From Hyphomonadaceae bacterium (GTDB lineage Bacteria; Pseudomonadota; Alphaproteobacteria; Caulobacterales; Hyphomonadaceae), in NCBI GenBank assembly GCA_022844345.1, contig JALHLU010000001.1, forward strand, positions 62,001-126,000: a stretch of DNA of 64,000 bases. The letters are read 5' to 3'. The notes beneath the pieces were generated by a model, which saw nothing but the letters and a program-made list of their open reading frames with translations, did no database searches and was not told where the DNA came from. A program made the position numbers and the translations under genes. The first letter of the stretch is position 1; each line of letters opens with the position of its first letter. Of the stretch, positions 28,258 to 38,136 are shown piece by piece.

Positions 28258-28482
28258 ATGCCGCGCCATGAATCCGTAGACTTCGAAACCAGCCACCCGA
28301 TCCACGATTCCGTCTTCGGCGATGATCGCCACGGTCTGCCGGCAGACGGAGGCATGAGACCGACGCGCCGCACGCACACCATGCCCGGCACATCCGCACA
28401 ATCGGAAGGCTTCCAGCCGATGCGCGATGTCGGCGACACCGATCAGATCGATCGCCAGCCGGACGGATCGTTGAAGCGCTGA
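28258..28482 (+). CDS. Small hydrophilic hypothetical protein
   Basis: RBS-like AAAGGAG upstream of ATG; MPRHESVDFETSHPIHDSVFGDDRHG... Confidence 0.5.
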   Translation: MPRHESVDFETSHPIHDSVFGDDRHGLPADGGMRPTRRTHTMPGTSAQSEGFQPMRDVGDTDQIDRQPDGSLKR

Positions 28483-28522
28483 GCACCGAAGTTCCCATCA
28501 AATTGACCTGGGTTAGACATGT

Positions 28523-28547
28523 GGAACGGCGCTGACCCGGACACGTT
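28523..28547 (+). promoter_or_regulatory. Candidate sigma-EcfG (general stress response) promoter GGAAC-N16-CGTT
   Basis: GGAAC at 28523-28527, 16-nt spacer, CGTT at 28544-28547; 68 nt upstream of ATG 28616. Confidence 0.65.
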
Positions 28548-28615
28548 CTTTCAATGCGCGATGGGGGGAAGTTCAATGTTTCGCGCAGAAGCAAGTCTGG
28601 AAAAAGGAACGCCTC

Positions 28616-28837
28616 ATGACCAACACTCCCCGCGATCACAACACAAACCCGGACAACAAGATGAGCCCGGACAATCGCCCCGATCAGGCCAACGTCAACG
28701 ACCCGAACGGCGAACGCGACAATGACGGCCAGCGCCGTCAGCAGCAGGGCGAGCAGAACAAGCCCGGCCAACAGGGCGGCCAACCGGAGAAGCGCCCGGA
28801 CGACAAGCGCGACGATCGCAAACCCCAGCAGCGCTAG
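28616..28837 (+). CDS. Extremely hydrophilic small protein (hydrophilin/LEA-like composition)
   Basis: 73-aa translation has no Leu, Ile, Phe, Trp, Tyr or Cys and is dominated by N, D, P, Q, R, G, K; candidate EcfG promoter upstream and terminator downstream. Confidence 0.6.
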   Translation: MTNTPRDHNTNPDNKMSPDNRPDQANVNDPNGERDNDGQRRQQQGEQNKPGQQGGQPEKRPDDKRDDRKPQQR

Positions 28838-28895
28838 GCTGCTCTGACCCCTCCGACGGAACCTCCGGCCCTTCGGGGTTGCGGTTTCATGGGAT

Positions 28896-28924
28896 GCCCG
28901 GCTCCGCAAGGAGCCGGGCCTTTC
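28896..28924 (+). terminator. Rho-independent terminator
   Basis: GCCCGGCTCC-GCAA-GGAGCCGGGC followed by CTTTCC. Confidence 0.75.
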
Positions 28925-29010
28925 CATATCCAGATCCCAGCGCTTGCGGCCAAGACTTGCCCACCCTGCGGGCAGGCCTATAAGGCCCGCTTCGTCTGGG
29001 ACCCACCTCC

Positions 29011-29871
29011 ATGTATCGCGTGCACTGCCTCCTCCCCCGCGCCGACGCCGAGCGCCTGTCTGATGTGCTTGCGGAGATGGACCCCTCGCCGGCATCCGCC
29101 GTCTCGGTCGAGGAAGCCTCGCGCATTGCCTGGAGCCTCGACGCCTTCTGCACAAATGAGCAGCTCGCAGCCGAAGCCGCCGCCCTCATCGAACGCGAGG
29201 CGCCCGGCATTCCCGTCTCGACCCAGAAGCTGGAAGACAAGGACTGGGTCGCCGTCTCGCTTGCGGGCCTGCCTGCCGTGTTGGCTGGTCCGTTCATCGT
29301 GGCCGGCTGGCACGAACTCGCCCATCTGGAAGGCGGCCGCATCCCGATCTGGATCGAGGCCGGCCCCGCCTTCGGCACCGGCCATCACGGCACCACCAAG
29401 GGCTGCCTCCAGGCGCTGGCGCTGGAGCTGGACCGGCGCCGTCCGCGCCGCGTGCTCGATATTGGTACCGGCTCAGGGGTGCTGGCCCTTGCCGCCCTCA
29501 AGCGCGGCGTTCCTTTCGCCCTCGGGACAGACATGGACGCGGATTCGATCCGCATCGCGCACGAGAACCGGAAGAACAACAAGGCCGGCCGGCGCCTCAA
29601 ACTGCTCACCGCGCGCGGCTCTGGCCATGCCGCCATCCGCGCAGGCGCGCCCTATGACCTCGTGTTGGCCAACATCCTGGCCAAGCCCCTGGTCGGCCTC
29701 GCCCCCGAAATCGCCCGGCTCGTCGCCCCGGGGGGGCGGGTAATTCTCTCCGGCCTGCTGACGCATCAGGAGCCGCAGGTGAAAGCCGCCTATGCCGGTC
29801 AGGGCTTTACCTTGAAACACCGCCGCCGCCTCAACGGCTGGTCTACACTGGTCTACGCGCGAGCCGGTTAG
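29011..29871 (+). CDS. prmA: Ribosomal protein L11 methyltransferase
   Basis: FGTGHHGTTKGCLQAL, VLDIGTGSGVLALAAL, NILAKPLVGLAPEIARLVAPGGRVILSGLL. Confidence 0.93.
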   Translation: MYRVHCLLPRADAERLSDVLAEMDPSPASAVSVEEASRIAWSLDAFCTNEQLAAEAAALIEREAPGIPVSTQKLEDKDWVAVSLAGLPAVLAGPFIVAGWHELAHLEGGRIPIWIEAGPAFGTGHHGTTKGCLQALALELDRRRPRRVLDIGTGSGVLALAALKRGVPFALGTDMDADSIRIAHENRKNNKAGRRLKLLTARGSGHAAIRAGAPYDLVLANILAKPLVGLAPEIARLVAPGGRVILSGLLTHQEPQVKAAYAGQGFTLKHRRRLNGWSTLVYARAG

Positions 29872-29995
29872 CGCTGTTTCTGGGGCGGACCAGGCAAAAC
29901 TCCAGCCGGTTCGCTTCAAATATGGGCGCGTCTATTTCGAGGAGCGCGATCCATATCCTGTTGCGGGCGCGGGACCGGCAAACTATCCAACGCAT

Positions 29996-31204
29996 ATGGA
30001 AGACGCCTCCGGTCTCATCGCGCGCCAGTATGAGTCGTGGGCCTATCCGCCGCCGTTTCCCGACATCAAGGCCAGGCTCGATACGGGCTATGTGCAGATG
30101 GGCGACCCTGCCCTCTACAGCGCGGCGTTGTGGCCTGAGGGACGGCCACGAGACCGCCTTCGCATCTTGGTCGCCGGCTGTGGCACCGTGCAGGCCGCCG
30201 TGCTTGCCTACACCAACCCTCATTGCGAAGTGACCGGAGTCGATCTTTCCGAGGCGAGCCTGGCGCATGAACGTTTCCTGCAGGATCGTCACGGCCTCTC
30301 CAACCTGCGCCTCTATTGCGGCGACCTGCGCGACGTTGCGAAGATCGGCAGGGACTTCGACTTCATCATCTCAACCGGCGTACTGCACCACATGACCAAT
30401 CCCGGTGCAGGGCTGCGTGCGTTGAGCGAGACGCTCGCGCCGAATGGCGTGTTCGTTGGCATGGTCTACGCAGCAACGCGACGCACCGGCGTCTACATGA
30501 TCCAGGACGCACTCAGGCGCATGGGCGTGGCGGCGGATGCGGCGGGCGTTGCATTCACGCGTGAGGTTCTGGCAAGCCTGCCGCAGGGCCATTTCGTCCA
30601 TCGCTATCTCGAGGTTGCCGGCGAACTGCAGCACGATGCGGCGCTGGTCGACACGTTCCTCAACCCGCAGGATCGCGCCTACACCGTTCCGCAGGTCTTC
30701 GATTTCATCGAGAGCAATGGCCTTGCCTTCCAGCACTGGGTCGAGCCGTCATGGTATTATCCCGAGGGCGCGCTTGCGCCGGGATCGGCGCTGGCCGAAC
30801 GGCTCCTGCAGCTGCCGCTGCGCGACCAGTGGGCGGCAGTGGAAATGCTGACCGCAAGCATCGCCACGCATGTCTTCATGGCGCGGCCAGCTGCGCTCGA
30901 TCCTTCGATCTACCTGCTCGATTTCAACAGCGACGAGGCTATGGGCTACGCGCCTCTGTGCGCACCGGGCATCCAGCGGACAGGCCCGTCGCATTACCAG
31001 CGCGGATCAATACAGATGCAGCTCGGCCCGGCCGAGCAGGCGCTGTTCGAGAACGCCAACGGCCGGCGCACGCTTGCAGATTTGCTCTCCCACCCACAGC
31101 TCGCGCGGCTGCGCGACCGCGACGCGTTTGGCCGTGCCGTGACGGCCCATCTCTGGAAACTGGGACACCTGATGGTCTCAAAGGCGCCAAAGCACAGGAG
31201 TTGA
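29996..31204 (+). CDS. Class I SAM-dependent methyltransferase
   Basis: ILVAGCGTVQAAVLAYTNPHCEVTGVDLSEASLAHE; upstream in-frame sequence (QPVRFKYGRVYFEERDPYPVAG...) looks protein-like, so the start is uncertain. Confidence 0.85.
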   Translation: MEDASGLIARQYESWAYPPPFPDIKARLDTGYVQMGDPALYSAALWPEGRPRDRLRILVAGCGTVQAAVLAYTNPHCEVTGVDLSEASLAHERFLQDRHGLSNLRLYCGDLRDVAKIGRDFDFIISTGVLHHMTNPGAGLRALSETLAPNGVFVGMVYAATRRTGVYMIQDALRRMGVAADAAGVAFTREVLASLPQGHFVHRYLEVAGELQHDAALVDTFLNPQDRAYTVPQVFDFIESNGLAFQHWVEPSWYYPEGALAPGSALAERLLQLPLRDQWAAVEMLTASIATHVFMARPAALDPSIYLLDFNSDEAMGYAPLCAPGIQRTGPSHYQRGSIQMQLGPAEQALFENANGRRTLADLLSHPQLARLRDRDAFGRAVTAHLWKLGHLMVSKAPKHRS

Positions 31205-31275
31205 GGCTTTCCCTGGACATGACAGACGCCGCGGACAGGTCTAGAACTGCGCCACTCCCCATTTGAGGCGCAGAC

Positions 31276-33087
31276 ATGAGACAGACATACGAAGTCATCG
31301 GCGGCCCTGATGTTGGCCGGGCGTCCCTCCCGCTCCTGCGCGCCGCGCTCAAGGAAGCCGGGCTCGACGGCCTCTACATCCCGCATGACGACGAGTATCA
31401 GAACGAATACCTGCCCGCCTGCTATGAGCGCCTCGCCTGGGCGACTGGCTTCACAGGCTCAGCCGGCGCGGCCTTCGTGTTCCAGAAAACCGCCATCGTC
31501 TTCGTCGACGGCCGCTATACGCTTCAGGTGAAGCAACAGCTCGCCCCCAAACTGTTCGAGGTGGGCGACCTCATCGATCCCGGCCCGTTCGGCTGGCTCG
31601 CGAAGCAGACGCTCGCCGGCCAGAAGATCGGCTACGACCCACGCCTCCTCTCGCCCGATGCGCTCGACAAGCTGGTCGAGGCCGCAGCCAAGGCAGGCGC
31701 CACCCTTGTCGTCACGGACCCCAACCCGCTCGACACCGCCTGGACAGATCGCCCGTCCGAGCCGACGCAGGCCGTTGTCCCGCACGATGTCGCCTTCGCG
31801 GGCGAAAGCTCTTCATCGAAGCGCGCGCGCCTCGGCCGGGCGCTGGCCGAACAGAAGCTCGACGCTGCTGTCATCACCTCGCCAGCCTCGATCGCCTGGC
31901 TGTTCAACATCCGTGGCGGCGACGTCTCGCGTACGCCGCTGCCGCTGGGCCGCGCCTTCCTGTTCTCCGACGGACAGGCCGAACTCTTCCTCCACCCCGC
32001 CAAGATCGGACCGGAGCTCGGCCAGCATCTCGGCAATGAAGTCACCCTCCGCCCGCAGAACGAGTTGGAGCGCCGCCTCGCCAAGCTGGAAGGCAAGCGC
32101 GTCAGTCTCGATCCGTCCGCCGCTTCGTCCTGGTTCTTCAACACGCTGGGCAAGGCCGGCGCGCAGGTCGTGCGCGGAGCCGATCCCGTCATGCTGCCAC
32201 GCGCCAGAAAGAACGCCGTCGAAATCGAAGGCGCCCGCAAGGCCCATCGCCGCGATGGCGCAGCCCTCGCCCGCTTCATGCGCTGGTACGAAGCCAACGG
32301 CCAGACCGGCGAGGTCACCGAGATCGACTGCGCCATGAAGGTCGAGGAATTCCGCGAGAAGACGGGCGAGCTGAAGGACCTCTCCTTCAACTCGATCTCC
32401 AGCGCCGGCCCCAACGCCGCGATCAACCACTACCGCCCGGATACGCAGACCAATCGCCGGCTGGAACGCGGCTCGCTCTTCCTGCTCGATTCCGGCGGCC
32501 AGTATCTCGACGGCACCACCGACGTCACCCGCACGCTCGCCATCGGCGAGGCGAGCGAGGAGATGAAGGAGCGCAACACGCGCGTCCTCAAGGGCCACAT
32601 CGCCCTCTCCCGCGTGCGCTTCCCGAAAGGCACAACAGGCTCCGCCCTCGACATCCTGGCGCGTCTCGCCCTGTGGGAAGCCGGCATCGACTATGACCAC
32701 GGCACCGGCCATGGCGTCGGCTCCTATCTCGGCGTGCACGAGGGTCCCCACCGCATCGCCAAGGCGCCGAACACCGTGCCGCTCGAGCCGGGCATGATCC
32801 TTTCGAACGAGCCCGGCTACTACAAGGCCGGCGCCTGGGGCATCCGCATCGAGAACCTCCAGGTCGTCACCGAGCCCAAGCCGATCCCCGGCGGCGAACG
32901 CGACATGCTGGGCTTCGAGACGCTGACGCTGGCCCCGCTCGACAAACGCCTGATCCTGCCCGGCCTCCTGACCGAGCAGGAATGGGTCTGGATCGACCGT
33001 TACCACGCACGCGTGCTGGCCGAGGTCGGCCCGCTGCTCGACGAAGATGACCGCGCCTGGCTGGCCGAGGCGTGCAAGCCGCTCTGA
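31276..33087 (+). CDS. M24 family aminopeptidase P (Xaa-Pro aminopeptidase)
   Basis: LLDSGGQYLDGTTDVTRT, GTGHGVGSYLGVHEGPHRI, LSNEPGYYKAGAWGIRIENL. Confidence 0.93.
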   Translation: MRQTYEVIGGPDVGRASLPLLRAALKEAGLDGLYIPHDDEYQNEYLPACYERLAWATGFTGSAGAAFVFQKTAIVFVDGRYTLQVKQQLAPKLFEVGDLIDPGPFGWLAKQTLAGQKIGYDPRLLSPDALDKLVEAAAKAGATLVVTDPNPLDTAWTDRPSEPTQAVVPHDVAFAGESSSSKRARLGRALAEQKLDAAVITSPASIAWLFNIRGGDVSRTPLPLGRAFLFSDGQAELFLHPAKIGPELGQHLGNEVTLRPQNELERRLAKLEGKRVSLDPSAASSWFFNTLGKAGAQVVRGADPVMLPRARKNAVEIEGARKAHRRDGAALARFMRWYEANGQTGEVTEIDCAMKVEEFREKTGELKDLSFNSISSAGPNAAINHYRPDTQTNRRLERGSLFLLDSGGQYLDGTTDVTRTLAIGEASEEMKERNTRVLKGHIALSRVRFPKGTTGSALDILARLALWEAGIDYDHGTGHGVGSYLGVHEGPHRIAKAPNTVPLEPGMILSNEPGYYKAGAWGIRIENLQVVTEPKPIPGGERDMLGFETLTLAPLDKRLILPGLLTEQEWVWIDRYHARVLAEVGPLLDEDDRAWLAEACKPL

Positions 33088-33099
33088 ATGGAACTGTAG

Positions 33100-33576
33100 A
33101 TGAAGAAACGCGATCCCCTCGCCGCGCTGGCCGTCATGCTCGCCACGCTGACGTCCGCCTGCGCCTCGATGAGCTATGAGGCAGGCGACAGCGCGTTCAC
33201 CTCCTGCCCCGCCTACAAGCCAGCCTACGACGTCACCGATGAGTTCATGACCACCTTCAACTCGAAGGACGCCGAAGCCTGGGGCAAGACCTTCCACTTC
33301 CCGTCCGTCCGCATCGCGTCCGGCAATGTCCGGGTCATCAACGGGCCGCAGGATCTCGAAGCAAGCTTCCCCGCGCTCGCCGCCCAGGGCTGGGACCGGT
33401 CAGGCTGGGCGATGCGCAAGGTCGTCCAGTGCGACGCCACGAAGGCGCACATGCTCACCACCTTCGTCCGCTACCGCGCCGACGGCTCGGAGATGTCGCG
33501 CTTCAACTCGCTCTACATCGTCGAACAGAAGCAGGGACGCTGGGCGCTCACCGCCCGTTCAAGCTTCGCGCCGTAA
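33100..33576 (+). CDS. Secreted SnoaL-like protein
   Basis: Signal/lipobox TLTSACAS; NTF2-like core DVTDEFMTTFNSKDAEAWGKTFHFP. Confidence 0.6.
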   Translation: MKKRDPLAALAVMLATLTSACASMSYEAGDSAFTSCPAYKPAYDVTDEFMTTFNSKDAEAWGKTFHFPSVRIASGNVRVINGPQDLEASFPALAAQGWDRSGWAMRKVVQCDATKAHMLTTFVRYRADGSEMSRFNSLYIVEQKQGRWALTARSSFAP

Positions 33577-34371
33577 GTGGCCTCCATCTTCTCTTCCCCC
33601 GGCGGGCTCAAGTTCGGCGAGGACCCCGAACTCTATGATTTTGCACGGCCGCCTTACCCCGAGGCCCTGTTCGCCTGGCTGCGCGCGACCTGCGCCCTCG
33701 GTCCGGACAGCGACTGTTTCGAGATCGGCGCCGGCACCGGCCACGCCACCCTGCCCATCCTCGCCACACCGGTGCGCTACCTCCTCGCCATCGAGCCAGA
33801 CAGCCGCCTCGCAGACCGCCTTCGCAGCAAGACCAGCGACCCCCGCCTGCACATCGAGATCGCGCCATTCGAGCGCGCGCATCTTCCGCTCGGCCTGTTC
33901 GACTTCGGGTTCGCCGCCATGTCGATGCACTGGCTGCGCCGCGGCCGCGCGCTTGCGCGCATTCGCGACGCGCTGAAGCCCGGCGGACATTTCGCGATGT
34001 GGTGGAATGTCTATCACAACTCGGCCGAGCCCGACGCCTTCGGCCGCGCGACTGAAGACCTGTTCCGCGGCATCGAACAGGACCCCAACGCCACAAGCGG
34101 CGTCGGCGCCTTCGGGCTGGATGTCGCCGCACGCACGGGCGAACTGCGCAATGCCGGCTTCAACAACATCGAACACCGCGTGTTCGACCAGCAGATCACC
34201 TTCACGCCGGAAAAACTCTCCGCCCTCTACGCCACCTTCTCCCGCGTCCGCATGGCGCCGGAAGAAACACGCACGCGATTGCTCAGCGAGGCGGAGCGTG
34301 TGGTGCGGGAGGAGTTTGGTGGTGAGGTGACGCGCACGGTCACGTGCAGCGCGTATGTGGGGCGGCGGTGA
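33577..34371 (+). CDS. Class I SAM-dependent methyltransferase
   Basis: CFEIGAGTGHATLPIL, SMHWLRRGRALARIRDALKPGGHFAMWW; GTG start directly after the previous stop. Confidence 0.85.
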   Translation: MASIFSSPGGLKFGEDPELYDFARPPYPEALFAWLRATCALGPDSDCFEIGAGTGHATLPILATPVRYLLAIEPDSRLADRLRSKTSDPRLHIEIAPFERAHLPLGLFDFGFAAMSMHWLRRGRALARIRDALKPGGHFAMWWNVYHNSAEPDAFGRATEDLFRGIEQDPNATSGVGAFGLDVAARTGELRNAGFNNIEHRVFDQQITFTPEKLSALYATFSRVRMAPEETRTRLLSEAERVVREEFGGEVTRTVTCSAYVGRR

Positions 34372-34447
34372 GCAGGCCAACTCTCTGAACGCCCGCTTGA
34401 CGAGCAAGATGCGATGTTATATATCTTCTTACCTAAGGGGATCTTCC

Positions 34448-34945
34448 ATGCCGCCGTTTCTTCTTAACATGCCTGACCAATTGAAAGTTCGTGTAAATGA
34501 ACTTGCAAAACAAGACGAGGTTTCCACAACCCAATGGATTCTGCTTGCTCTTGCGGAAAAGGTCGGTGAACGCCGGTCGAGTCGTGCTCGGGCAGATGGG
34601 GTTCACAGCAAAAAAAAGGGCTCGACCACCACCGTGAAAGGTAACGAGTTCTCTTTCGAGAAGAACAGCAAAGGCGGACTCTGGGTCGAATCTTCGACGG
34701 GGTCTCGCTGGGACGTTCCTGCAGGCCAGTTCGCGTTCGCCAAAGCCATTATTGAAGAACACGGGCGGTTGGAGATGGGTGGCTCCCGCGATCAACCCAA
34801 AAAAGGATCGCTAGGCGCAAAATTGCTGAGCCAGTTCAAGGTGAACAATGCGTCGTACATTGTGCCGATTCTGCGCGACGAAAAGTTCTGCTCTGTCGAA
34901 CTTGCGAGCGATGGACGTACATTTTGGGTAACTAAGAATCCCTAA
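34448..34945 (+). CDS. Hypothetical protein with Arc/ribbon-helix-helix-like N-terminus
   Basis: [37 protein letters not shown]-richer than neighbours. Confidence 0.55.
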   Translation: MPPFLLNMPDQLKVRVNELAKQDEVSTTQWILLALAEKVGERRSSRARADGVHSKKKGSTTTVKGNEFSFEKNSKGGLWVESSTGSRWDVPAGQFAFAKAIIEEHGRLEMGGSRDQPKKGSLGAKLLSQFKVNNASYIVPILRDEKFCSVELASDGRTFWVTKNP

Positions 34946-36750
34946 TCCTCATCCATCTTCAACGCCGCGACGAACGCCTCCTGCGGGATCTCCACCTTCC
35001 CGAACTGGCGCATGCGCTTCTTGCCCTCTTTCTGCTTGTCGAGGAGCTTGCGTTTGCGGCTGGCGTCGCCGCCATAGCATTTGGCCGTCACGTCCTTGCG
35101 CAGCGCGGAGATCGTCTCGCGCGCGATCACCTTGCCGCCGATCGCCGCCTGGATCGGGATCTTGAACATCTGACGCGGGATCAGGTCCTTCAGCTTCTCG
35201 CACATGGCGCGGCCGCGCTGTTCGGCGCGCGCGCGGTGCGTCAGCATGGAGAGCGCGTCGACCGGCTCGTCATTGACCAGCACCTGCAGCTTCACGAGGT
35301 CCCCCTCGCGGCGGCCGATCTGGTTGTAGTCGAACGAGGCATAGCCCTTCGAGATCGACTTGAGGCGGTCGTAGAAATCGAACACCACCTCGTTGAGCGG
35401 CAGCTCATAGCGGATCATCGCCCGCGCGCCGACATAGCTCATTTCCTTCTGGATGCCGCGCCGGTCCTGGCACAGCTTCAGAATGCCGCCGAGATATTCG
35501 TCGGGGGTGAAAATGGTGGCCTCGATCCACGGCTCATGGATGTCCACGATCGCCATCACATCCGGCATGTCGGCCGGATTGTGAAGGTCGATCGTCGAAC
35601 CGTCCCGCATGTGCAGTTCGTAAACCACCGACGGCGCCGTCGCGATCAGGTCGAGGTCGAACTCGCGGCTCAGGCGCTCCTGGATGATTTCGAGGTGCAG
35701 CAGACCCAGAAAGCCACAGCGGAAGCCGAAGCCAAGCGCCGCCGATGTCTCCATCTCATAGGTGAAGCTCGCGTCGTTGAGGCGCAGCTTGCCCATCGCA
35801 GCGCGCAGGTCCTCGAACTTCGCGGCGTCGACCGGGAAGAGGCCGCAGAACACGACGGGCTGCACTTCGCGGAAACCGGGCAGCGCCTCGAGCGCGGGCT
35901 TGCGCTCATCGGTGATGGTGTCGCCGACCGAGCAATCCGCCACAGTCTTGATCGAGGCGGTGAAGAAGCCGACTTCGCCCGGGCTCAGCTCATCGACATC
36001 GATCAGCTTGCCGGGCCGGAACACACCGACCCGGTCCAGCACGAAGTGCGCGCCGGTCTTCATCATCTGGATCGCCTGGCGCTTCTTGAGCGAGCCATCC
36101 ACGACCCGCACAATGACGACGACGCCGAGATAGGCGTCGTAATACGCGTCGACCAGCAGCGCCTTCAGCGGCGCACTGACGTCGCCCGTCTTCGGCGGCG
36201 GCAGGCGGGTGACGATGGCTTCGAGCACAGTGTCGACACCAAGACCGGTCTTGGCGGAAATCTCCAGCGCGTCGGAAGCGTCAATGCCGATCACGTCCTC
36301 GATCTGCTGCTTCACGCGCGGCACGTCGGCGGCCGGCAGGTCCACCTTGTTCAGAACGGGCACGATCTCGTGGTTTGCGTCGATGGCCTTGTAGACGTTG
36401 GCCAGCGTCTGGGCCTCCACGCCCTGCGAGCTGTCGACCACCAGCAGCGAGCCTTCGCAGGCCGCAAGGCAGCGCGAGACCTCATAGGCAAAGTCGACGT
36501 GGCCGGGCGTGTCCATCAGGTTGAGGACATAGGTTTGGCCATCCTGCGCCGTGTAGTCGAGGCGCACGGTCTGGGCCTTGATGGTGATGCCGCGCTCCTT
36601 CTCGATATCCATCGTATCGAGGACCTGTTCGGTCATTTCGCGCGCGGTGAGACCGCCCGTCATCTGGATGATGCGGTCCGCCAGCGTCGACTTGCCGTGG
36701 TCGATGTGGGCGATGATGGAGAAGTTTCTGATCTTGTCGCGGGGAGTCAT
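34942..36750 (-). CDS. lepA: Elongation factor 4
   Basis: [37 protein letters not shown]-terminal [25 protein letters not shown]. Confidence 0.97.
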   Translation of the reverse strand: MTPRDKIRNFSIIAHIDHGKSTLADRIIQMTGGLTAREMTEQVLDTMDIEKERGITIKAQTVRLDYTAQDGQTYVLNLMDTPGHVDFAYEVSRCLAACEGSLLVVDSSQGVEAQTLANVYKAIDANHEIVPVLNKVDLPAADVPRVKQQIEDVIGIDASDALEISAKTGLGVDTVLEAIVTRLPPPKTGDVSAPLKALLVDAYYDAYLGVVVIVRVVDGSLKKRQAIQMMKTGAHFVLDRVGVFRPGKLIDVDELSPGEVGFFTASIKTVADCSVGDTITDERKPALEALPGFREVQPVVFCGLFPVDAAKFEDLRAAMGKLRLNDASFTYEMETSAALGFGFRCGFLGLLHLEIIQERLSREFDLDLIATAPSVVYELHMRDGSTIDLHNPADMPDVMAIVDIHEPWIEATIFTPDEYLGGILKLCQDRRGIQKEMSYVGARAMIRYELPLNEVVFDFYDRLKSISKGYASFDYNQIGRREGDLVKLQVLVNDEPVDALSMLTHRARAEQRGRAMCEKLKDLIPRQMFKIPIQAAIGGKVIARETISALRKDVTAKCYGGDASRKRKLLDKQKEGKKRMRQFGKVEIPQEAFVAALKMDED

Positions 36751-36896
36751 TTTTTGTTCCTTGGGAGCGGCGTCTAGCAGAAGGGTCGCGGGGGGCCAAG
36801 CAGGGCCTCTCGCGCAAGGTGCAGGACGCCGGATTCCCCTATTTTCCCGGACATTTCCGCCCGGGATTCTGGCACGTCAGTTGCCCGGTCCGGTGG

Positions 36897-37865
36897 ATGA
36901 CCCCACCTGACCGCCCCACCCCGGGCCGCCTTTCGCGTGCAGCACGAACCCCGGCCTGGCTGATCGCCGGGCTCGCATTGGGCGCGCTGGCAATTCTCGG
37001 ACTGGCCATCCTGCTCGGGATAGGTCGGCCAACCGCCGATGACGACCGGGCTATCGCCGCCCGCGAACACCCCTCCCAGCATACCCCGGAGGCCCTCGCC
37101 GCCATGCCCGCGCCGGGCCCGGTGGCCGACGCAGAGGCCGAGGCCGCGTCAGCCGCAGCCGCGTCAGCCGCCGCGCTGCCACAGATGGGCGAGGCCTTCA
37201 TCGACCGGTTCGACCGCGCGGACATCACCAACCGCTGGTTCATCTCCGATGGCTGGTCAAACGGCCCGTGGATGGTCAATGACTGGCGCGCCAGCGAGGT
37301 CGAACTCACGCCCGCCGGCCTCACCCTGCACCTGCGCAAGAACCCGGAAGGGTCCGAGTGGGCCTATGGCGCCGGCGAGATCCGCACGCACGACTTCTTC
37401 CGCTACGGCTATTTCGAAGCGCGCATGCGCGTGCCACGCGGCAGCGGTGTGATCACCGGCCTGTTCACCTATGCCGACCGCACAGACAAGCTGCGCCCCA
37501 ACGAGATCGATATCGAGATTCTCGGCCGCGATACCGGGGCGGCGGAACTGACGCTGCACGAGAACGGGAAGGCCACCTGGCACAAGCATCGTCTGTCGTT
37601 CGATTCAGCCGGCGGCTTCCACACCTATGGCTTCGACTGGCAGCCCGGCTATGTCCGCTGGTATGTGGACGGCAAGCTTGTCCACGCCGAAACCGGCGGC
37701 GCCGCCCAGCGACTGGTCCGGCCACAGCAATTGCTCGTCAGCCTGTGGGGCAGCAAGAAGCTCGGCGCCTGGGCGGGAGAGCTGAACCCCTCCGAAGGAC
37801 CCTGGCGGCTCGACCTTGCCTGCATCGCCTATGCGCCGTCCTACTCCGGCCCGCTGTGCGACTGA
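36897..37865 (+). CDS. Glycoside hydrolase family 16 protein, membrane-anchored
   Basis: N-terminal TM, Ala-rich linker, catalytic-type NEIDIEILG, FHTYGFDWQPGYVRWYVDGKLV. Confidence 0.87.
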   Translation: MTPPDRPTPGRLSRAARTPAWLIAGLALGALAILGLAILLGIGRPTADDDRAIAAREHPSQHTPEALAAMPAPGPVADAEAEAASAAAASAAALPQMGEAFIDRFDRADITNRWFISDGWSNGPWMVNDWRASEVELTPAGLTLHLRKNPEGSEWAYGAGEIRTHDFFRYGYFEARMRVPRGSGVITGLFTYADRTDKLRPNEIDIEILGRDTGAAELTLHENGKATWHKHRLSFDSAGGFHTYGFDWQPGYVRWYVDGKLVHAETGGAAQRLVRPQQLLVSLWGSKKLGAWAGELNPSEGPWRLDLACIAYAPSYSGPLCD

Positions 37866-38136
37866 ACCCGTAGGACGATCCCTGGTTGTAGGTCGTGACC
37901 GGATCGACGCCCTCGGCGAAGGCGGCGTAGGATGTGCCGCTCGTGGTTCCGCTCTGCCAGTGAAATCGAGAGCGGCATTCCGCAGGGGATTGGGGTCTTT
38001 AGCGCTTTGTATCTGACACCTTGTTGATCGCGGGCGGCTTCAGGCGCGTTGCCGGGATCGCGACTTTCCGGTATCAATTTGTCCATCAGCGACGATCCCG
38101 GAGATGGATCGCGCGACCACGCTGGAAGGACATCAC

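Noticed and set aside
29725-29750. CCCCGGGGGGGCGGG run in prmA as another palindromic repeat
   Set aside because: Explained by the conserved VAPGGRVILSG coding motif
31813-33297. 494-aa minus-strand ORF opposite the M24 peptidase
   Set aside because: Antisense shadow; no recognisable motifs
35236-36777. 513-aa plus-strand ORF opposite lepA
   Set aside because: Antisense shadow of lepA
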